This document shows positions 43,531 through 54,663 of a DNA stretch of 64,000 bases, one piece after another. The stretch is from Leptolyngbyaceae cyanobacterium (GTDB lineage: Bacteria; Cyanobacteriota; Cyanobacteriia; Cyanobacteriales; Aerosakkonemataceae): the NCBI GenBank assembly GCA_036703985.1, contig DATNQN010000025.1, positions 1 through 64,000 of the forward strand, written 5' to 3'. The position numbers and the translations under genes were made by a program. Numbering within the stretch: position 1 is the first letter of the stretch; each line of letters opens with the position of its first letter. Below the pieces are notes generated by a model. That model did not search any database. It had not been told where the DNA came from and worked only from the letters and a program-made list of their open reading frames with translations.

Positions 43531-44355
43531 ATGGGCACAATCACCACTAGGGACGGTACACAAATCTATTACAAAGACTGGGGCACAGGACAGCCCATTG
43601 TCTTCAGCCACGGCTGGCCACTGAGCGCAGATGCTTGGGAATCGCAGATGTTTTTTCTCGCCTCGCATGGTTACCGTTGCATCGCCCACGATCGTCGCGG
43701 TCATGGCCGATCGAGCCAACCGTGGCACGGCAATGACATGGATACCTACGCTGACGATCTGGCGGAGCTATTCGAGGCCCTGGATCTAAAGGATGCGGTG
43801 ACGATCGGACACTCTACAGGCGGTGGTGAAGTGGCGCGTTTCATCGGACGCCACGGTACTAAGCGCGTTTCCAAGGCCGTGCTGATGGGCGCAGTGCCGC
43901 CACTGATGCTCAAGACGGAGGCAAATCCGGGTGGGCTGCCCATTGAGGTGTTTGACGGCTTTCGGGCGGCATTTTTGGCTGACCGATCGCAGTTCTTCCT
44001 AGATGTAGCCAGCGGGCCGTTCTTTGGCTTCAATCGACCCGGTGCCAAAGTCTCCCAAGGGCTGATCCAGTCCTGGTGGATGCAAGGGATGATGGCTGGT
44101 CATAAGAACGCCTATGACTGCATTAAGGCGTTTTCGGAAACAGATTTCACCGAAGATTTGAAGAAGTTCGACGTACCGACGTTGATTATTCACGGTGATG
44201 ACGATCAGATCGTGCCCATTGGTGCTTCTGCCCTGTTGTCTGCCAAGCTTGTCAAGAATTCGACTTTGAAGATCTATCCTGGGGGAACGCATAGTCTGGG
44301 CGACACCAGCAAGGAACAACTCAACGCCGACTTGCTGGAATTCCTTAAATCCTGA
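43531..44355 (+). CDS. Cofactor-free haloperoxidase / arylesterase-type alpha/beta hydrolase
   Basis: A 274-residue hydrolase closely matching the non-heme chloroperoxidase/esterase group: [25 protein letters not shown], nucleophile GHSTGGGEV, acid in [10 protein letters not shown], and catalytic His in GGTHSLGD. It is cytosolic and probably hydrolyses esters. The coding style is richer in G+C than genes such as those at 28-34 kb, consistent with acquisition from a proteobacterial-type donor; this is an impression that needs counting. Confidence 0.9.
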   Translation: MGTITTRDGTQIYYKDWGTGQPIVFSHGWPLSADAWESQMFFLASHGYRCIAHDRRGHGRSSQPWHGNDMDTYADDLAELFEALDLKDAVTIGHSTGGGEVARFIGRHGTKRVSKAVLMGAVPPLMLKTEANPGGLPIEVFDGFRAAFLADRSQFFLDVASGPFFGFNRPGAKVSQGLIQSWWMQGMMAGHKNAYDCIKAFSETDFTEDLKKFDVPTLIIHGDDDQIVPIGASALLSAKLVKNSTLKIYPGGTHSLGDTSKEQLNADLLEFLKS

Positions 44356-44466
44356 TGCGGATGCACAGATGTGAGACATCACTGTTACAAATCTGGATGG
44401 CTGCATTCTTGTTAGTTCGCACCTGTTTCGGACAGATATTACCCAACAACTACAGAAATTACAGGC

Positions 44467-45219
44467 ATGACAAAAAAACTAGAGGGAAAAATTGCAGTCG
44501 TTACAGGTGCATCTAAAGGCATCGGTGCCTCGATCGCCAAACATCTGGCAGCCGAAGGTGCAGCAGTTGTCGTTAACTATTCATCAAGCAAAGAAGGGGC
44601 CGATCGCGTGGTTGATGAAATTACCAGCGCAGGCGGTAAGGCGATCGCAGTTCAAGCCAATGTTGCCAAAAAAGCAGAGATCGAACATCTGTTTGCACAG
44701 ACACGGCAAACATTCGGCAGGCTGGATATTTTGGTCAACAATGCGGGAATTTATGAATTTTCCCCACTTGAAGACATCACCGAAGAACACTTCCACAAGC
44801 AATTCGATCTGAATGTGCTGGGATTAATCCTCAGTTCGCAACAAGCCGTCAAGCACTTCGGCTCGGCAGGCGGCAGCATTATCAATATCAGTTCGATCGT
44901 TAGCACCCTCGCGCCCGCCAATGCTTCAATCTATAGTGCTACCAAAGCGGCTGTTGATGCCGTCACGAAGTCGCTAGCCAAAGAGTTAGGCCCCCGCAAC
45001 ATTCGGATCAACTCCATCAATCCTGGCATGGTGGAAACGGAGGGGGCACACACAGCAGGAATTACCGAGAACGAAGGTCGCCAACAGGCTGAAGCGCAAA
45101 CACCATTACGTCGCATTGGACAGCCACAGGACATCGCCCCTGCCGTTGTATTCCTTGCTTCCTCCGATTCAGGCTGGATCACTGGCGAAACGCTGTACAT
45201 TACGGGTGGGCTTCGCTAG
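44467..45219 (+). CDS. Classical short-chain dehydrogenase/reductase (FabG-like)
   Basis: A 250-residue SDR with the NADP-binding TGASKGIGASIA, the NNAG motif, catalytic Ser in INISSIVS, and the YSATK pair of Tyr and Lys. Its C-terminal ITGETLYITGG is the usual classical-SDR ending. It follows the esterase by 111 bases on the same strand. The substrate is not evident; similar enzymes are often annotated as glucose-dehydrogenase-like or 3-oxoacyl-ACP-reductase-like. Confidence 0.9.
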   Translation: MTKKLEGKIAVVTGASKGIGASIAKHLAAEGAAVVVNYSSSKEGADRVVDEITSAGGKAIAVQANVAKKAEIEHLFAQTRQTFGRLDILVNNAGIYEFSPLEDITEEHFHKQFDLNVLGLILSSQQAVKHFGSAGGSIINISSIVSTLAPANASIYSATKAAVDAVTKSLAKELGPRNIRINSINPGMVETEGAHTAGITENEGRQQAEAQTPLRRIGQPQDIAPAVVFLASSDSGWITGETLYITGGLR

Positions 45220-45242
45220 TGGTCTGCCAAAACAACTTTTTG

Positions 45243-45366
45243 AATTCAAAATTCAAAATTCAAAATTCAAAATTAAGAAGAAATAAAAATTTTTAATTGA
45301 TTAATTCTGAGTACAAGCCCCCACGGATTGTAATGCGTGAATTAATAATTTTGAATTTTGAATTGT
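45243..45366. repeat. AATTCAA heptamer array with inverted TTGAATT copies
   Basis: Four contiguous AATTCAA units occupy 45243-45270 and two inverted TTGAATT units lie around 45351-45366. The two ends can pair. This is a cyanobacterial heptamer short tandem repeat. Confidence 0.7.
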
Positions 45367-45410
45367 TTTGACAGGTAGGGTAGGCATAGGAGTCAAGGAG
45401 TTTAGCGCTA

Positions 45411-46757
45411 ATGGAAACAGCAGATGTTATCGTCATCGGGAGCGGTCAAGGAGGCATTCCACTGGCGGCTGATTTTGCCAAGGAGGGACGTAAGGTTGTC
45501 TTGTTTGAGCGGGATGCTTTAGGCGGCAGTTGCATCAACTATGGTTGCACTCCTTCCAAAGCGTTCTTAGCAGCGGCTCATGCAGCAGGTCGGGCACGCC
45601 AGAGTAAGAAATTAGGCATCCACGCGGAGGTGGAAGTGGATTTCCCCGCTGTCATGGAACGAGTTCGGGGAATCCGCAGCAGCTTTAATCAGGGGATTCG
45701 CCAGCGATTGGAATCTGCGGGTGTCAAAGTCGTTTGTGGCGAAGCTTCTTTTGTGGGTGAACGGACGGTCAAAGGTGGGGATGTTACTGTTCAGGCTCCT
45801 TTGGTAATTATTAACACGGGTACGTCATCGCTGATTCCTGACATTCCCGGACTTGCAGGAACTCCCTACCTGACCAATCGCAACTTCTTTGACTTGAACG
45901 CCTTACCAGCCCGTTTATTGGTAATCGGAGGCGGCTATATTGGCTTGGAATTGGGACAAGGACTAGCGCGTTTGGGCAGTCAGACCCACTTAATCGTGCG
46001 GGGCGATCGCGTCCTCGCCCAGGAAGAGTCTGATGTCAGCGAGGTGTTAGCAGAAGCATTCAAGCAGGATGGGATTAATCTCCACTTTGGCGTCAATGTG
46101 AATCGCGTCGCCCACGAGAATAATCTGTTTAGCCTGACCTTGAGTAATGGCGAACAACTTCAGGGAGAAGCTTTACTGGTGGCGATCGGACGAAAACCCA
46201 ATACAAGTGCATTAAATGCAGCTGCTAGCGGCATTGAGCTAGACGATCGCGGGTTCGTCAAAATTGACGATCGGTTCCATACTACCTGTTCTGGAGTCTA
46301 TGCGATCGGAGATGTTGCCAAACAGCCTGCCTTTACTCATGTGTCGTGGGAAGATTATCGCCGCTTAAAAGCAATTTTGAGTGGAGAAAACCGGACACGA
46401 AGCGATCGCGTCCTTGGCTATGCGGTTTACACGGAACCGCAAGTGGGGCGAGTGGGTATGACCTTAGAACAGGCTCAGAAACAAGGCATCAACGCGCGTG
46501 CTGTCAAGTTACCCATGAGCCAAATTGCGCGTGCGATCGAGTGGGGACACGAGCTTGGGTTTTATCGCATGGTAATCGACAGTGACACAGACAAAATCCT
46601 GGGAGCAACCCTGGTGGGGTACGAAACTGCTGAACTGGTTCATGTATTTTTATCCCTGATGGAGGCGGGAGCAACTTGGCAGTTGTTAGAGCGATCGGTT
46701 CACATCCATCCCACATACGGTGAAGCTTTACCCAGTTTGGCACGGTTGCTGCTTTGA
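45411..46757 (+). CDS. Class I flavoprotein disulfide reductase (mercuric-reductase-like)
   Basis: A 448-residue FAD/NAD(P) pyridine-nucleotide-disulfide oxidoreductase. FAD-binding VIGSGQGGIPLA, redox-active disulfide CINYGC, NAD(P)-binding VIGGGYIGLELG, second FAD motif GVYAIGDVA, and the C-terminal dimer motif HIHPTYGEALPSLAR with its His-Glu type pair are visible. It lacks the N-terminal heavy-metal domain and the C-terminal Cys pair of true MerA, so mercury reduction is unlikely. Dihydrolipoamide dehydrogenase is also improbable without a complex nearby. The substrate remains unknown. Confidence 0.88.
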   Translation: METADVIVIGSGQGGIPLAADFAKEGRKVVLFERDALGGSCINYGCTPSKAFLAAAHAAGRARQSKKLGIHAEVEVDFPAVMERVRGIRSSFNQGIRQRLESAGVKVVCGEASFVGERTVKGGDVTVQAPLVIINTGTSSLIPDIPGLAGTPYLTNRNFFDLNALPARLLVIGGGYIGLELGQGLARLGSQTHLIVRGDRVLAQEESDVSEVLAEAFKQDGINLHFGVNVNRVAHENNLFSLTLSNGEQLQGEALLVAIGRKPNTSALNAAASGIELDDRGFVKIDDRFHTTCSGVYAIGDVAKQPAFTHVSWEDYRRLKAILSGENRTRSDRVLGYAVYTEPQVGRVGMTLEQAQKQGINARAVKLPMSQIARAIEWGHELGFYRMVIDSDTDKILGATLVGYETAELVHVFLSLMEAGATWQLLERSVHIHPTYGEALPSLARLLL

Positions 46758-46764
46758 AATATAG

Positions 46765-46799
46765 CTAGGGACTAGGGGCTAGGGGCTAGGGGCTAGGGA
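46765..46799. repeat. CTAGGGG heptamer array
   Basis: Five contiguous seven-base units (CTAGGGA, three CTAGGGG, CTAGGGA) directly behind the flavoprotein gene. The rest of the gap to 47075 holds nothing recognised. Confidence 0.75.
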
Positions 46800-47075
46800 A
46801 GAAGGGTCTAGGAGTGAGCGTTTCAGCGATTAATAATGCCTTAACCGCCTTGACGGTTGCTATAACATACCAGGGTATCCGAATATGCGATCGAAATATG
46901 AGAAAAAAGTTATCAAATTAATTTCTTTATTCATCCGTCTCACTTTTTGGAATATTGGCTACATTTACCAAATACGAAAAGTGACGACAGGGAGTTGGTT
47001 AGGAGTTGCGATCGATGCTGGAATTTGAATATAATCCTTAGTTCTACCGAGATACCCGACTGCTTGAGATCGTTG

Positions 47076-50000
47076 TCAATCATCAGATTGAGCGTTTTGA
47101 AGCACAATCCCAATTTGATTGTTGAATATCTCCATATACCGCAAATCTCTTTCATTAAAACTCGTCTTGAAATAGTCGGGAACTAGCGGCCAATTAGCAG
47201 TATTATATTCGGGAAAATTACCTGATTTGCGTTTATTTAGTAATTGAGTAACACCAAGTAATTCGCCATCAAAACTCAAAACTGGCATACACAATAAACT
47301 GCAAGTACGATAACCTGTTTCTCGATCGGTTTTTTTGGCGTTATCGGCGCTGGGATGATCGTATAAGTCGAAGGGAATGACGATCGCTTGGCGAGTTTGG
47401 GCTACTTTTCCGGCAAAACCTACTCCCATTTTGCAGCGCAGTTCGTCTCGTTCCGGTAGTTTCGTCCATAACTCGCGACGTTTGCGATCGAATAACCATA
47501 AGGTAGCGCGATCGGCATTGGTGAGCTTTTTGGCTGCTTCCATCACGTAAAGCAACACTTCTTGGATATTCCAACTACGCTGGCTAACGGAACTAATGGC
47601 TGACCAAAGAGTATCGATCGCGCGTTGTTTTTGAATAGTTTTGATTTCTCGATAAAAAGATTGAAAACCTTCTAAAATTGGTAACATCGATTCAGCACGT
47701 TGTTCGATTTGCTGAAAGTCGAATTCTCTAAAGCCATTAAAGTCGATTTGTTCTAGTAAATCAGTTGATAAATCCTTGGGTTGCTTTAATTTATTGATTA
47801 ATTCGACAATTGCTAATAAATTTCCTGACTGATTGTAGAGAGGAAAAATCGAACCGCCATAAATTGGCTCTTTGTAAAGTAGTTGCTGACAAAGTAATTC
47901 ATTGGTTTTAACGATATTTGATGTTTTATGATTAACTATTTGAGCGGCGATACATTCAGCAGCACTTATTTTTATTTCGGTTGGAATATCTGCCTCATTC
48001 TCTGAAATCAACGTCCAAAATTCTTGTGATTCTACATTAAATAGATAAATAGTCGCGCAGTCTGCATTAACTAACTTACTAACTGATAAAGTAAGAAAAT
48101 TAAGCATATTGTAAAGAGCATGATAAAAACTATCATCATTTTGGTTACCGATCGTATTTGTCAGCATCACCAAAGTGTTATGCACGACTTCTTTCGGTTT
48201 GACTTCCGTTAACTGCTTGAGTTGTTCGTGAGTTCTCGCATATTGCAGAATCACCCCAGTACGTTCGTTGAAAACCTGCATACATTGGCGATCGTTCTCA
48301 TCAAAACTAGCTTTAAATTGGTCGGGTGCTTTTGGCCATTCAGTAGGGTTATATTCGGGAAAATTACCTTTTTTTCGTTTATTTACTAATTGGGTAACAC
48401 CTAACAATTCCCCATCTGGATTTAAAACTGGCATACATAATAAACTACAAGTGCGATAGCCTGTTTTCTGGTCGGTTTTTTTCGCATTAGCAGCATTAGG
48501 ATGGTTGTACAAATCAAAGGGAATAATGATTGGTTCGTGAGTTTTTGCTACTTGACCGGCAAAACCAACTCCTATATCACATCGCAATTCTCCCACATTG
48601 GGAACTTCCGTCCATAAATCGCCACGTTCTCGATCTAATAACCATAGGGTACTGCGATCGGCATTCATCAATTTTTCGGCTGCATCCATTACCCGTTGCA
48701 GTATTTCTTTGGTATCCAAACTACTTTTATCAAGGGATCGAGTAGCTTCTGCCAATGCAGCAGTTGCTCTCAGTTTTTTGGTAGCTTTATAAGAAGAACG
48801 ACAACTTTCTAATATTCTTTGAATATAAGGAGTAAATTTGGCTAATCTTTCGCGATCGAGTTTGCTAAATCCTTTTTTATCGATTTTTTCGGTAAATTCA
48901 ATTTGTTGATTTGCCGAGGCTTTTAACTTATTTAATAGTTGAATAACGGCAACGGTTTCCTCAGTTTCATCTAAAATGGGAAAAGCCAACATATTATAAG
49001 TGTAATAGCCATATTTTTTATCATATTCTTTCACTAAATCGGAACGAGCATCTTGATAAACGTTAGCAGGAATGTTAATCATTTTTTTTGTTTTGGCAAC
49101 TTGTCCGGCAATCCCAGAACCGAGTCGCACTTGAATATCTAAAAATTCATTACCTTGATTTTCTGCTACTAGCGACCAAAGTTCGGTTTTATCTTCATTT
49201 AATAAGTAAATAGTAGCGCGATCGGCCCCTAATAGATCGCCAATTTGCAAAGTAACATCCCGCAGCACTTCATATAAAGCTTGTTCGGAACCTTTCCCCT
49301 CAGCAATTTGACTAAGTTGAGATACGAGGAGTTTTCTTTCTAATTCCGCTAGGGTTTTGATGAATTCTTCATCACGGCGATCGAGTTGTGGTTGAGTAGC
49401 GCTTAATGCTTTTTCTACCCAAATTTGATTAAAAACTGATTCGTAAATCCGATTGCGAACTTGTAATTTACCTTGATATTTGGCAACTAATCCTGATAGG
49501 CGTAATTCCATTTGTTCCGAACTATCATCAGCAGGAATCCCGCCTAATATCTCTTGAGATTGCAAAATTTTTTGATATAAATTTAATAACTGAAAACTAC
49601 GCTTTTCATCGCGGAGAATGCGATCGCGAATCGTCCTTAGATGTTCTGGTTCGTCTTGGCTTTCCCAATTTTCGATAATCCGCGATCGCACTAATTTATC
49701 TACCCATTTAACTTGATGATTATTCGGTATATCATTTTCATAATCGATCACTAATTTACACAACTTTTGAGTTAAAAAAGGCTGTCCTCCCGTCCAACTC
49801 AAAATTGCTTCTAGCAACTTCTGACAATCTTTTGACTTGGCTTTTAATCCCACTGCCAAAGGTTCCACTTCCCCTAACTGAAAGCCATTTAATTCGATCG
49901 CTTCACCAAAATTAAAAGGAGGACTGTGATTTCTTCCGCTGATTAAATCGGAGGGTGAAGCTACTCCTAAAATCGCAAAAGTCAGGCGGTTATATTCTGG

Positions 50001-50519
50001 CTGATCGGCGCGATTATTATGACAAGCACGAATCAATCCAAAAAAATCATTAGTAGAAAATGGTAATCTGAGAACGCTATCAATTTCATCGATAAAAATG
50101 ATGATATTTTTGCTCAATAGTGCATTATTAGTTAACAGCACTTCTTTAATAAACTTACTCAATCGCTTGATGGGAGAAAGCCGTTTTTGATTTCCCCACC
50201 ACTGATCAAAACTACCAATTTGTTTAGTCAGATGAAAGCAATCAACTAACGTATCGGTGAGACTACCGTAGAACTCGCTTCTCGTAATATCTGGACTGAT
50301 AATTTCGGTTAAATCGATTGCAGCACAAGCAATATTTTCTTTTTGAAGTCTTTGCATCGTTTGCACAAGCAAACTCGATTTACCCATTTGGCGGGAATTC
50401 AATACATAACAGAATTTACCAGCTTTTAAGTAATCATAAAGTTCCCGATCCGCTTGTCGCCAAACATAGGTAGGCGCATCGGGGGGTAAACTTCCACCTA
50501 CTTTGTATTCGTAATTCAT
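47076..50519 (-). CDS. AAA-like domain protein with four GAF domains (two GAF-A/GAF-B pairs)
   Basis: An N-terminal AAA_35-like NTPase of about 370 residues ([16 protein letters not shown] as Walker [13 protein letters not shown] as Walker B) is followed by four GAF domains in two alternating pairs. GAF2 and GAF4 share [14 protein letters not shown] and GVTQLxNKRKxGNFPEYN; GAF1 and GAF3 share the NADxATIYLxN type. The pairs resemble the tandem GAFs of the adjacent CyaB1-like cyclase. The NKxnFx3DE signature of cyclic-nucleotide GAFs is present as NK...F but its final DE reads DR, DR, DF and DL in GAF1-4. No kinase or cyclase output is present. The ATG at 50519 lies one base past the upstream stop; a TTG at 50531 would overlap it. 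Translational coupling is likely. Confidence 0.85.
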   Translation of the reverse strand: MNYEYKVGGSLPPDAPTYVWRQADRELYDYLKAGKFCYVLNSRQMGKSSLLVQTMQRLQKENIACAAIDLTEIISPDITRSEFYGSLTDTLVDCFHLTKQIGSFDQWWGNQKRLSPIKRLSKFIKEVLLTNNALLSKNIIIFIDEIDSVLRLPFSTNDFFGLIRACHNNRADQPEYNRLTFAILGVASPSDLISGRNHSPPFNFGEAIELNGFQLGEVEPLAVGLKAKSKDCQKLLEAILSWTGGQPFLTQKLCKLVIDYENDIPNNHQVKWVDKLVRSRIIENWESQDEPEHLRTIRDRILRDEKRSFQLLNLYQKILQSQEILGGIPADDSSEQMELRLSGLVAKYQGKLQVRNRIYESVFNQIWVEKALSATQPQLDRRDEEFIKTLAELERKLLVSQLSQIAEGKGSEQALYEVLRDVTLQIGDLLGADRATIYLLNEDKTELWSLVAENQGNEFLDIQVRLGSGIAGQVAKTKKMINIPANVYQDARSDLVKEYDKKYGYYTYNMLAFPILDETEETVAVIQLLNKLKASANQQIEFTEKIDKKGFSKLDRERLAKFTPYIQRILESCRSSYKATKKLRATAALAEATRSLDKSSLDTKEILQRVMDAAEKLMNADRSTLWLLDRERGDLWTEVPNVGELRCDIGVGFAGQVAKTHEPIIIPFDLYNHPNAANAKKTDQKTGYRTCSLLCMPVLNPDGELLGVTQLVNKRKKGNFPEYNPTEWPKAPDQFKASFDENDRQCMQVFNERTGVILQYARTHEQLKQLTEVKPKEVVHNTLVMLTNTIGNQNDDSFYHALYNMLNFLTLSVSKLVNADCATIYLFNVESQEFWTLISENEADIPTEIKISAAECIAAQIVNHKTSNIVKTNELLCQQLLYKEPIYGGSIFPLYNQSGNLLAIVELINKLKQPKDLSTDLLEQIDFNGFREFDFQQIEQRAESMLPILEGFQSFYREIKTIQKQRAIDTLWSAISSVSQRSWNIQEVLLYVMEAAKKLTNADRATLWLFDRKRRELWTKLPERDELRCKMGVGFAGKVAQTRQAIVIPFDLYDHPSADNAKKTDRETGYRTCSLLCMPVLSFDGELLGVTQLLNKRKSGNFPEYNTANWPLVPDYFKTSFNERDLRYMEIFNNQIGIVLQNAQSDD

Positions 50520-50520
50520 G

Positions 50521-51873
50521 TTAACCCCCAAGGAATCGTTCTTGGAAATATTGCCGATATAAATCGTTGCGGATTGTAACTTGATTTCCTTGTAGATGCA
50601 CCAATCCCATACTATTTAATTTATACGCGATCGCAGTTTTGATCTGCACCGGGTTATCCGTCTCTACCACCTCTTTAAAAGCTTCGGCAAATTCGGGATT
50701 TCGTTCTACATACCATAGATGCGATCGCAAATGTTCCCCATAAATCCCCGTTTCCGTAGGAGCATCTTTTAATATACTCTCTAAACTAATATTATCGCGA
50801 GCAACTTTATACAAAGCTAATCTTACTAAATGGGGATGTCCCCCCACCATTGCCATCAGTTTATCAACTTGATTATGATTGAAATCCAAATTATGTCGTT
50901 TTGCCAAATCCCATACTTGCAATGAATTAAACTCTGGTAATTCAATCGGTAAACCCACATTAAAAGGGGATTGATCTTTACTAAGTGGAATGTAAACTTC
51001 CGTACCGTGCACAATGACTAATCGAAAGTTTTTCCAAATATCACTTTGCTTTGATTTTTCATGCCAAGCACGCAATAAACCAAAAAAATCATCAGCTATT
51101 TTTTCATGGGGAAACACCCGATCCACCGCATCTAAACCTAACGCAAGAGGTGTATCAATTTGCGGCAACAAATATTTCTCAAAATAGTTAGTACAATTTT
51201 TCTTACTTCCTAAAAACTTACTCCAGCGAGTATCTAATTGAATTGGTAACTCTAAGTCATCGGTAACCGTAGCGCAAAACCATTGCAAAAATTGATTCAA
51301 ATCGCTAAAAACTTCGCTATCTGCCAATTCAAAATCTAAAGATACCGCTCGATAACCCAATTTCTCCGCTTGATGCAGCAACCTCACCATTAACGAAGTT
51401 TTTCCCATTTGTTTGGGTGCTTTAATCCGTATTAAACTTCCCGGTTTTCCGATTTCTTCATAAGCGCGAGATTCAAGTGGAGGTCGATCGACATAAAATA
51501 AAGAAGCTAAATCCAGCGATCCTCCGGGTAATTCTAGATAGGGAGGTGGAAAGATGGGGGGATGGGAGGAATTTTCAATTGCTTTCTCGTTTTTTCCTGC
51601 TTTACTGTCTTCTAATCCTTCCAATACTAAACGCACGGTTTTTATACTGACTTTTTTCCCGGTAACATTTGATAGCAGCTTCCATAATTTAGGGGCGATT
51701 TCTCTTTGGATCGTGTTACCGCTATATCCTGCCACTTGGATATCTTTTAGTTTTTCACCTGCTAATGCTTGCCGAAGTATATTTTTTTGCACGTCATTGA
51801 GAACTTCTCCAGTTTTTCCATCTATATAGTTATTCGCCAGTTCTACCAGCTTTAATATATCGAAATTAGTCAT
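50521..51873 (-). CDS. AAA-like domain protein with N-terminal HTH (vMAP type)
   Basis: A 450-residue protein. The N-terminus ([40 protein letters not shown]) is the helix-turn-helix found in proteins associated with vWA-MoxR systems. Then comes an AAA_35-like NTPase ([16 protein letters not shown] as Walker [11 protein letters not shown] near Walker B). It may be a sensor or scaffold in a conflict or signalling module together with the coupled downstream AAA-GAF protein. The start codon lies four bases from a heptamer repeat array that takes the place of a normal ribosome-binding site. Confidence 0.82.
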   Translation of the reverse strand: MTNFDILKLVELANNYIDGKTGEVLNDVQKNILRQALAGEKLKDIQVAGYSGNTIQREIAPKLWKLLSNVTGKKVSIKTVRLVLEGLEDSKAGKNEKAIENSSHPPIFPPPYLELPGGSLDLASLFYVDRPPLESRAYEEIGKPGSLIRIKAPKQMGKTSLMVRLLHQAEKLGYRAVSLDFELADSEVFSDLNQFLQWFCATVTDDLELPIQLDTRWSKFLGSKKNCTNYFEKYLLPQIDTPLALGLDAVDRVFPHEKIADDFFGLLRAWHEKSKQSDIWKNFRLVIVHGTEVYIPLSKDQSPFNVGLPIELPEFNSLQVWDLAKRHNLDFNHNQVDKLMAMVGGHPHLVRLALYKVARDNISLESILKDAPTETGIYGEHLRSHLWYVERNPEFAEAFKEVVETDNPVQIKTAIAYKLNSMGLVHLQGNQVTIRNDLYRQYFQERFLGG

Positions 51874-51876
51874 TCA

Positions 51877-51904
51877 ATTTTAGATTTTAGATTTTAGATT
51901 TTAG
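51877..51904. repeat. ATTTTAG heptamer array at the start codon of the AAA gene
   Basis: Four contiguous ATTTTAG units lie immediately upstream of the ATG at 51871-51873 (minus strand). They occupy the position of the ribosome-binding site. The same heptamer occurs as four units at 63906-63933. Confidence 0.75.
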
Positions 51905-52131
51905 ATTGAATAAGTGCAACAACAGCATAACATGAATTTTCTGAATTTTCTGAATAATCAGATGTGCCAGAACAATCTAGCGCCAAATAATAATTGAATT
52001 TTATGAATTAAACTCCTGATTATTTCTAATGAAAATATCCGGTCAGTCTAATACAGTTAAGAAGTAAGCGAACCCATCATACTTTATCTTTCAGATTTCA
52101 TATCTTAAACTTAAACAGGCAGCATGGAAAA

Positions 52132-54663
52132 ATGAAAAGTTCATCAGCTACGGCATTAGCCACTAGAAAATCTACCTTTTCGGAGATTTTTGCTCCCCTG
52201 AGTCCAGAAAATTTTAAACATCAGCTGACGGAAGTTGAAAAACAGCTAAAAACCGTGCATAGAACTTTGTCCATGTTGAACTTGGACAATGAAAATTTTG
52301 AAGCTGTTTTAACGGATATGCTGAGTGCGATCGCATTAAAAACAGGGGAGATTTTGCAAGCCGATCGAACTACCATTTTTCTATTGGATGAATCTGCTCA
52401 CGAACTTTGGTCATTAGTTGCTAAAGATGATGGTAACGGTTCTTTAGAAATTCGCATACCCATTCTCAAAAGTGTCAGCATCGCTGGAGAAGTTGCCCAG
52501 ACAAAGGCATCGATCAATATTCCTTTCGATTTCTATGACGATCGTCGGTCTTTTTCTGCTCAAGAATTAGACAAAAAACATAACTACCGCACCTATACGA
52601 TGTTGACTCTGCCAGTATTGGATGACTGCGGTGAATTAGTAGCCGTCGTCCAGCTAGTCAATAAATTAAAAAGCGATTATAATGCCGGCGATCCTTTAGC
52701 AGACAGAATCGATCTGCGGGGTTTCAAGCGAGAAGATGAAGATTTATTCGCGGACTTTTGTCCTTTAATTCGCTTAATTTTAGAAAGTTCTCGCTCTTTT
52801 TACGTAGCAACGCAAAGACAACGGGCGGCGGAAGCACTTTTAGAAGCAACCAGATCCCTGGCTTCCAGTAGCTTGGATTTAGATTCCACCCTCAAGCGAG
52901 TAATGGATGCTGCCAAAAAATTGATGAATGCCGATCGCAGTACCCTATGGTTATTAGACCACGATACCAATGATTTGTGGGCCAATATTCAGCAACCAGA
53001 TGGTTCTTTTCGAGAACTGCGCGTTCCGGTTGGCAAAGGATATGTGGGTAAAGTCGCTCAATCTGGCAAACCGTTAAATATTCACTTTGACTTATATAAA
53101 GACCCCGATTCGGTTGTTTCTCAACAAGTCGATCAGTTGAATGGTTATCGCACTTGTAGCTTATTATGTATGCCAATTTTTAATGCCGATCGCGAATTAA
53201 TCGGCGTTACCCAACTGGTTAATAAAAAGAAACAAGGAGATTTTCCCCCCTACAATCCAGAAGATTGGCCCCATGCACCAGAATGCTGGAAAGCAAGTTT
53301 TTATCGCAGCGATGAAGAATTCATGGAAGCATTTAACATTCAAGCTGGGGTAGCACTGCAAAACGCCAAGCTATTTGAAAAAGTCAAGCAACAATATATC
53401 CGCATCCAGCAGCAAGAACAAATGCAGCGAGATATCCTTCGCAGCTTGACAAATGGAGTAATTTCTACTAACGCCGAAGGAAACATTATTGCTGCCAATC
53501 CCAGCGCCAAACGATTATTAGGTTTTCGAGAAGAAGATGCTTTAGAAGGCAAATCGATTCAGCAGGTCGTTCGCTTAAAAGAAGGTGGTTTTAACTGTTG
53601 GTTGCAAAATGCGTTAAAAGGTCGCGATGAAAAATCTCGCCAGCAATATTATCCCGATCGCACTTTACTATCTCATGCAGGCGAATCAAATAGCGTCCAT
53701 TTATCGATCAACTCGATCGCCGATGCTAGCGATCCGAATAATGTTTACGGCGCTTTAGTCGTGATGGATGACATCAGCGACGAGAAGAGATTGAAAAATA
53801 CCATGTATCGCTACATGACACAAGAGTTAGCCGAACAATTGTTACAAAGTGGCGATGCGAAGTTGGGAGGCGATCGCAAAGAAGTCTCTATTTTATTCTC
53901 CGACATTCGCGGTTACACCAACTTAGTAGAAAGCATGGAAGCCGAAGAAGTGGTGAATCTGCTCAACCAATATTTCTCCTCAATGGTGGATGCTATTTTC
54001 AAACATAAAGGCACTCTCGATAAATATATCGGCGATGCCATCATGGGAGTATTTGGTTCCCCAGTTCCCCTGGCGGATCATTCCTGGCGAGCAGTCCAAA
54101 CTGCCTTAGAAATGCGATCGAATTTAGCCGAATTTAATGCTCGTCGCCTAGCAGAAAACAACCAACCAATCCGAATAGGCGTTGGTATCCATTCTGGAGA
54201 AGCCATTAGTGGAAATATCGGCCACTATCGCAGGATGGAATTTACCGTGATTGGCGATGATGTTAATCTCGGTTCTCGTTTAGAAGGTACTTCCAAAATG
54301 TATGGTTGCGACATCGTAATTAGCGATAACACTTATCAACCCTGTAGCGATCGCGTTTTGGTGCGAGAACTCGATATCGTGCGAGTAAAAGGAAGAATTC
54401 AACCAGTCAAACTTTATGAATTAGTGGGGTTGCACTCCGATCCGATTCCTGCTAAAAAACAGCAAATAATCGAGCTTTATCACCAAGGACGCCAGTTATA
54501 TCTGAATCGTCACTTTGTCAAAGCTTTAGAAAAATTTAAAGCAGTTCTCTCCATAGATAGAACTGATAAAGCTGCATTACTCATGCAACAACGCTGTTCC
54601 AACTTAATCAGCACTCCTCTTTCCGATGACTGGGATGGGATCGAAACCCTCACGGAAAAATAA
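52132..54663 (+). CDS. GAF-GAF-PAS adenylate cyclase with TPR-like tail (CyaB1 type)
   Basis: An 843-residue class III cyclase with the layout of Anabaena CyaB1. GAF-A spans about 45-230 and GAF-B 235-415; each has a complete NKxnFx3DE cyclic-nucleotide motif (NK177-178 with F198 and DE202-203; NK364-365 with F390 and DE394-395). A PAS domain (about 430-550) and the catalytic domain (about 575-765) follow. Metal Asp591 and Asp635, purine-selecting Lys631 and Thr705, and Asn712/Arg716 are all present, so it should make cAMP. The end (IIELYHQGRQLYLNRHFVKA) is TPR-like. GAF domains in CyaB proteins bind cAMP and activate the enzyme, giving positive feedback. Confidence 0.92.
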   Translation: MKSSSATALATRKSTFSEIFAPLSPENFKHQLTEVEKQLKTVHRTLSMLNLDNENFEAVLTDMLSAIALKTGEILQADRTTIFLLDESAHELWSLVAKDDGNGSLEIRIPILKSVSIAGEVAQTKASINIPFDFYDDRRSFSAQELDKKHNYRTYTMLTLPVLDDCGELVAVVQLVNKLKSDYNAGDPLADRIDLRGFKREDEDLFADFCPLIRLILESSRSFYVATQRQRAAEALLEATRSLASSSLDLDSTLKRVMDAAKKLMNADRSTLWLLDHDTNDLWANIQQPDGSFRELRVPVGKGYVGKVAQSGKPLNIHFDLYKDPDSVVSQQVDQLNGYRTCSLLCMPIFNADRELIGVTQLVNKKKQGDFPPYNPEDWPHAPECWKASFYRSDEEFMEAFNIQAGVALQNAKLFEKVKQQYIRIQQQEQMQRDILRSLTNGVISTNAEGNIIAANPSAKRLLGFREEDALEGKSIQQVVRLKEGGFNCWLQNALKGRDEKSRQQYYPDRTLLSHAGESNSVHLSINSIADASDPNNVYGALVVMDDISDEKRLKNTMYRYMTQELAEQLLQSGDAKLGGDRKEVSILFSDIRGYTNLVESMEAEEVVNLLNQYFSSMVDAIFKHKGTLDKYIGDAIMGVFGSPVPLADHSWRAVQTALEMRSNLAEFNARRLAENNQPIRIGVGIHSGEAISGNIGHYRRMEFTVIGDDVNLGSRLEGTSKMYGCDIVISDNTYQPCSDRVLVRELDIVRVKGRIQPVKLYELVGLHSDPIPAKKQQIIELYHQGRQLYLNRHFVKALEKFKAVLSIDRTDKAALLMQQRCSNLISTPLSDDWDGIETLTEK

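Noticed and set aside
45411-46757. True mercuric reductase
   Set aside because: The redox CINYGC site fits the superfamily, but the C-terminal Cys pair and N-terminal metal domain of MerA are missing and there are no other mer genes.
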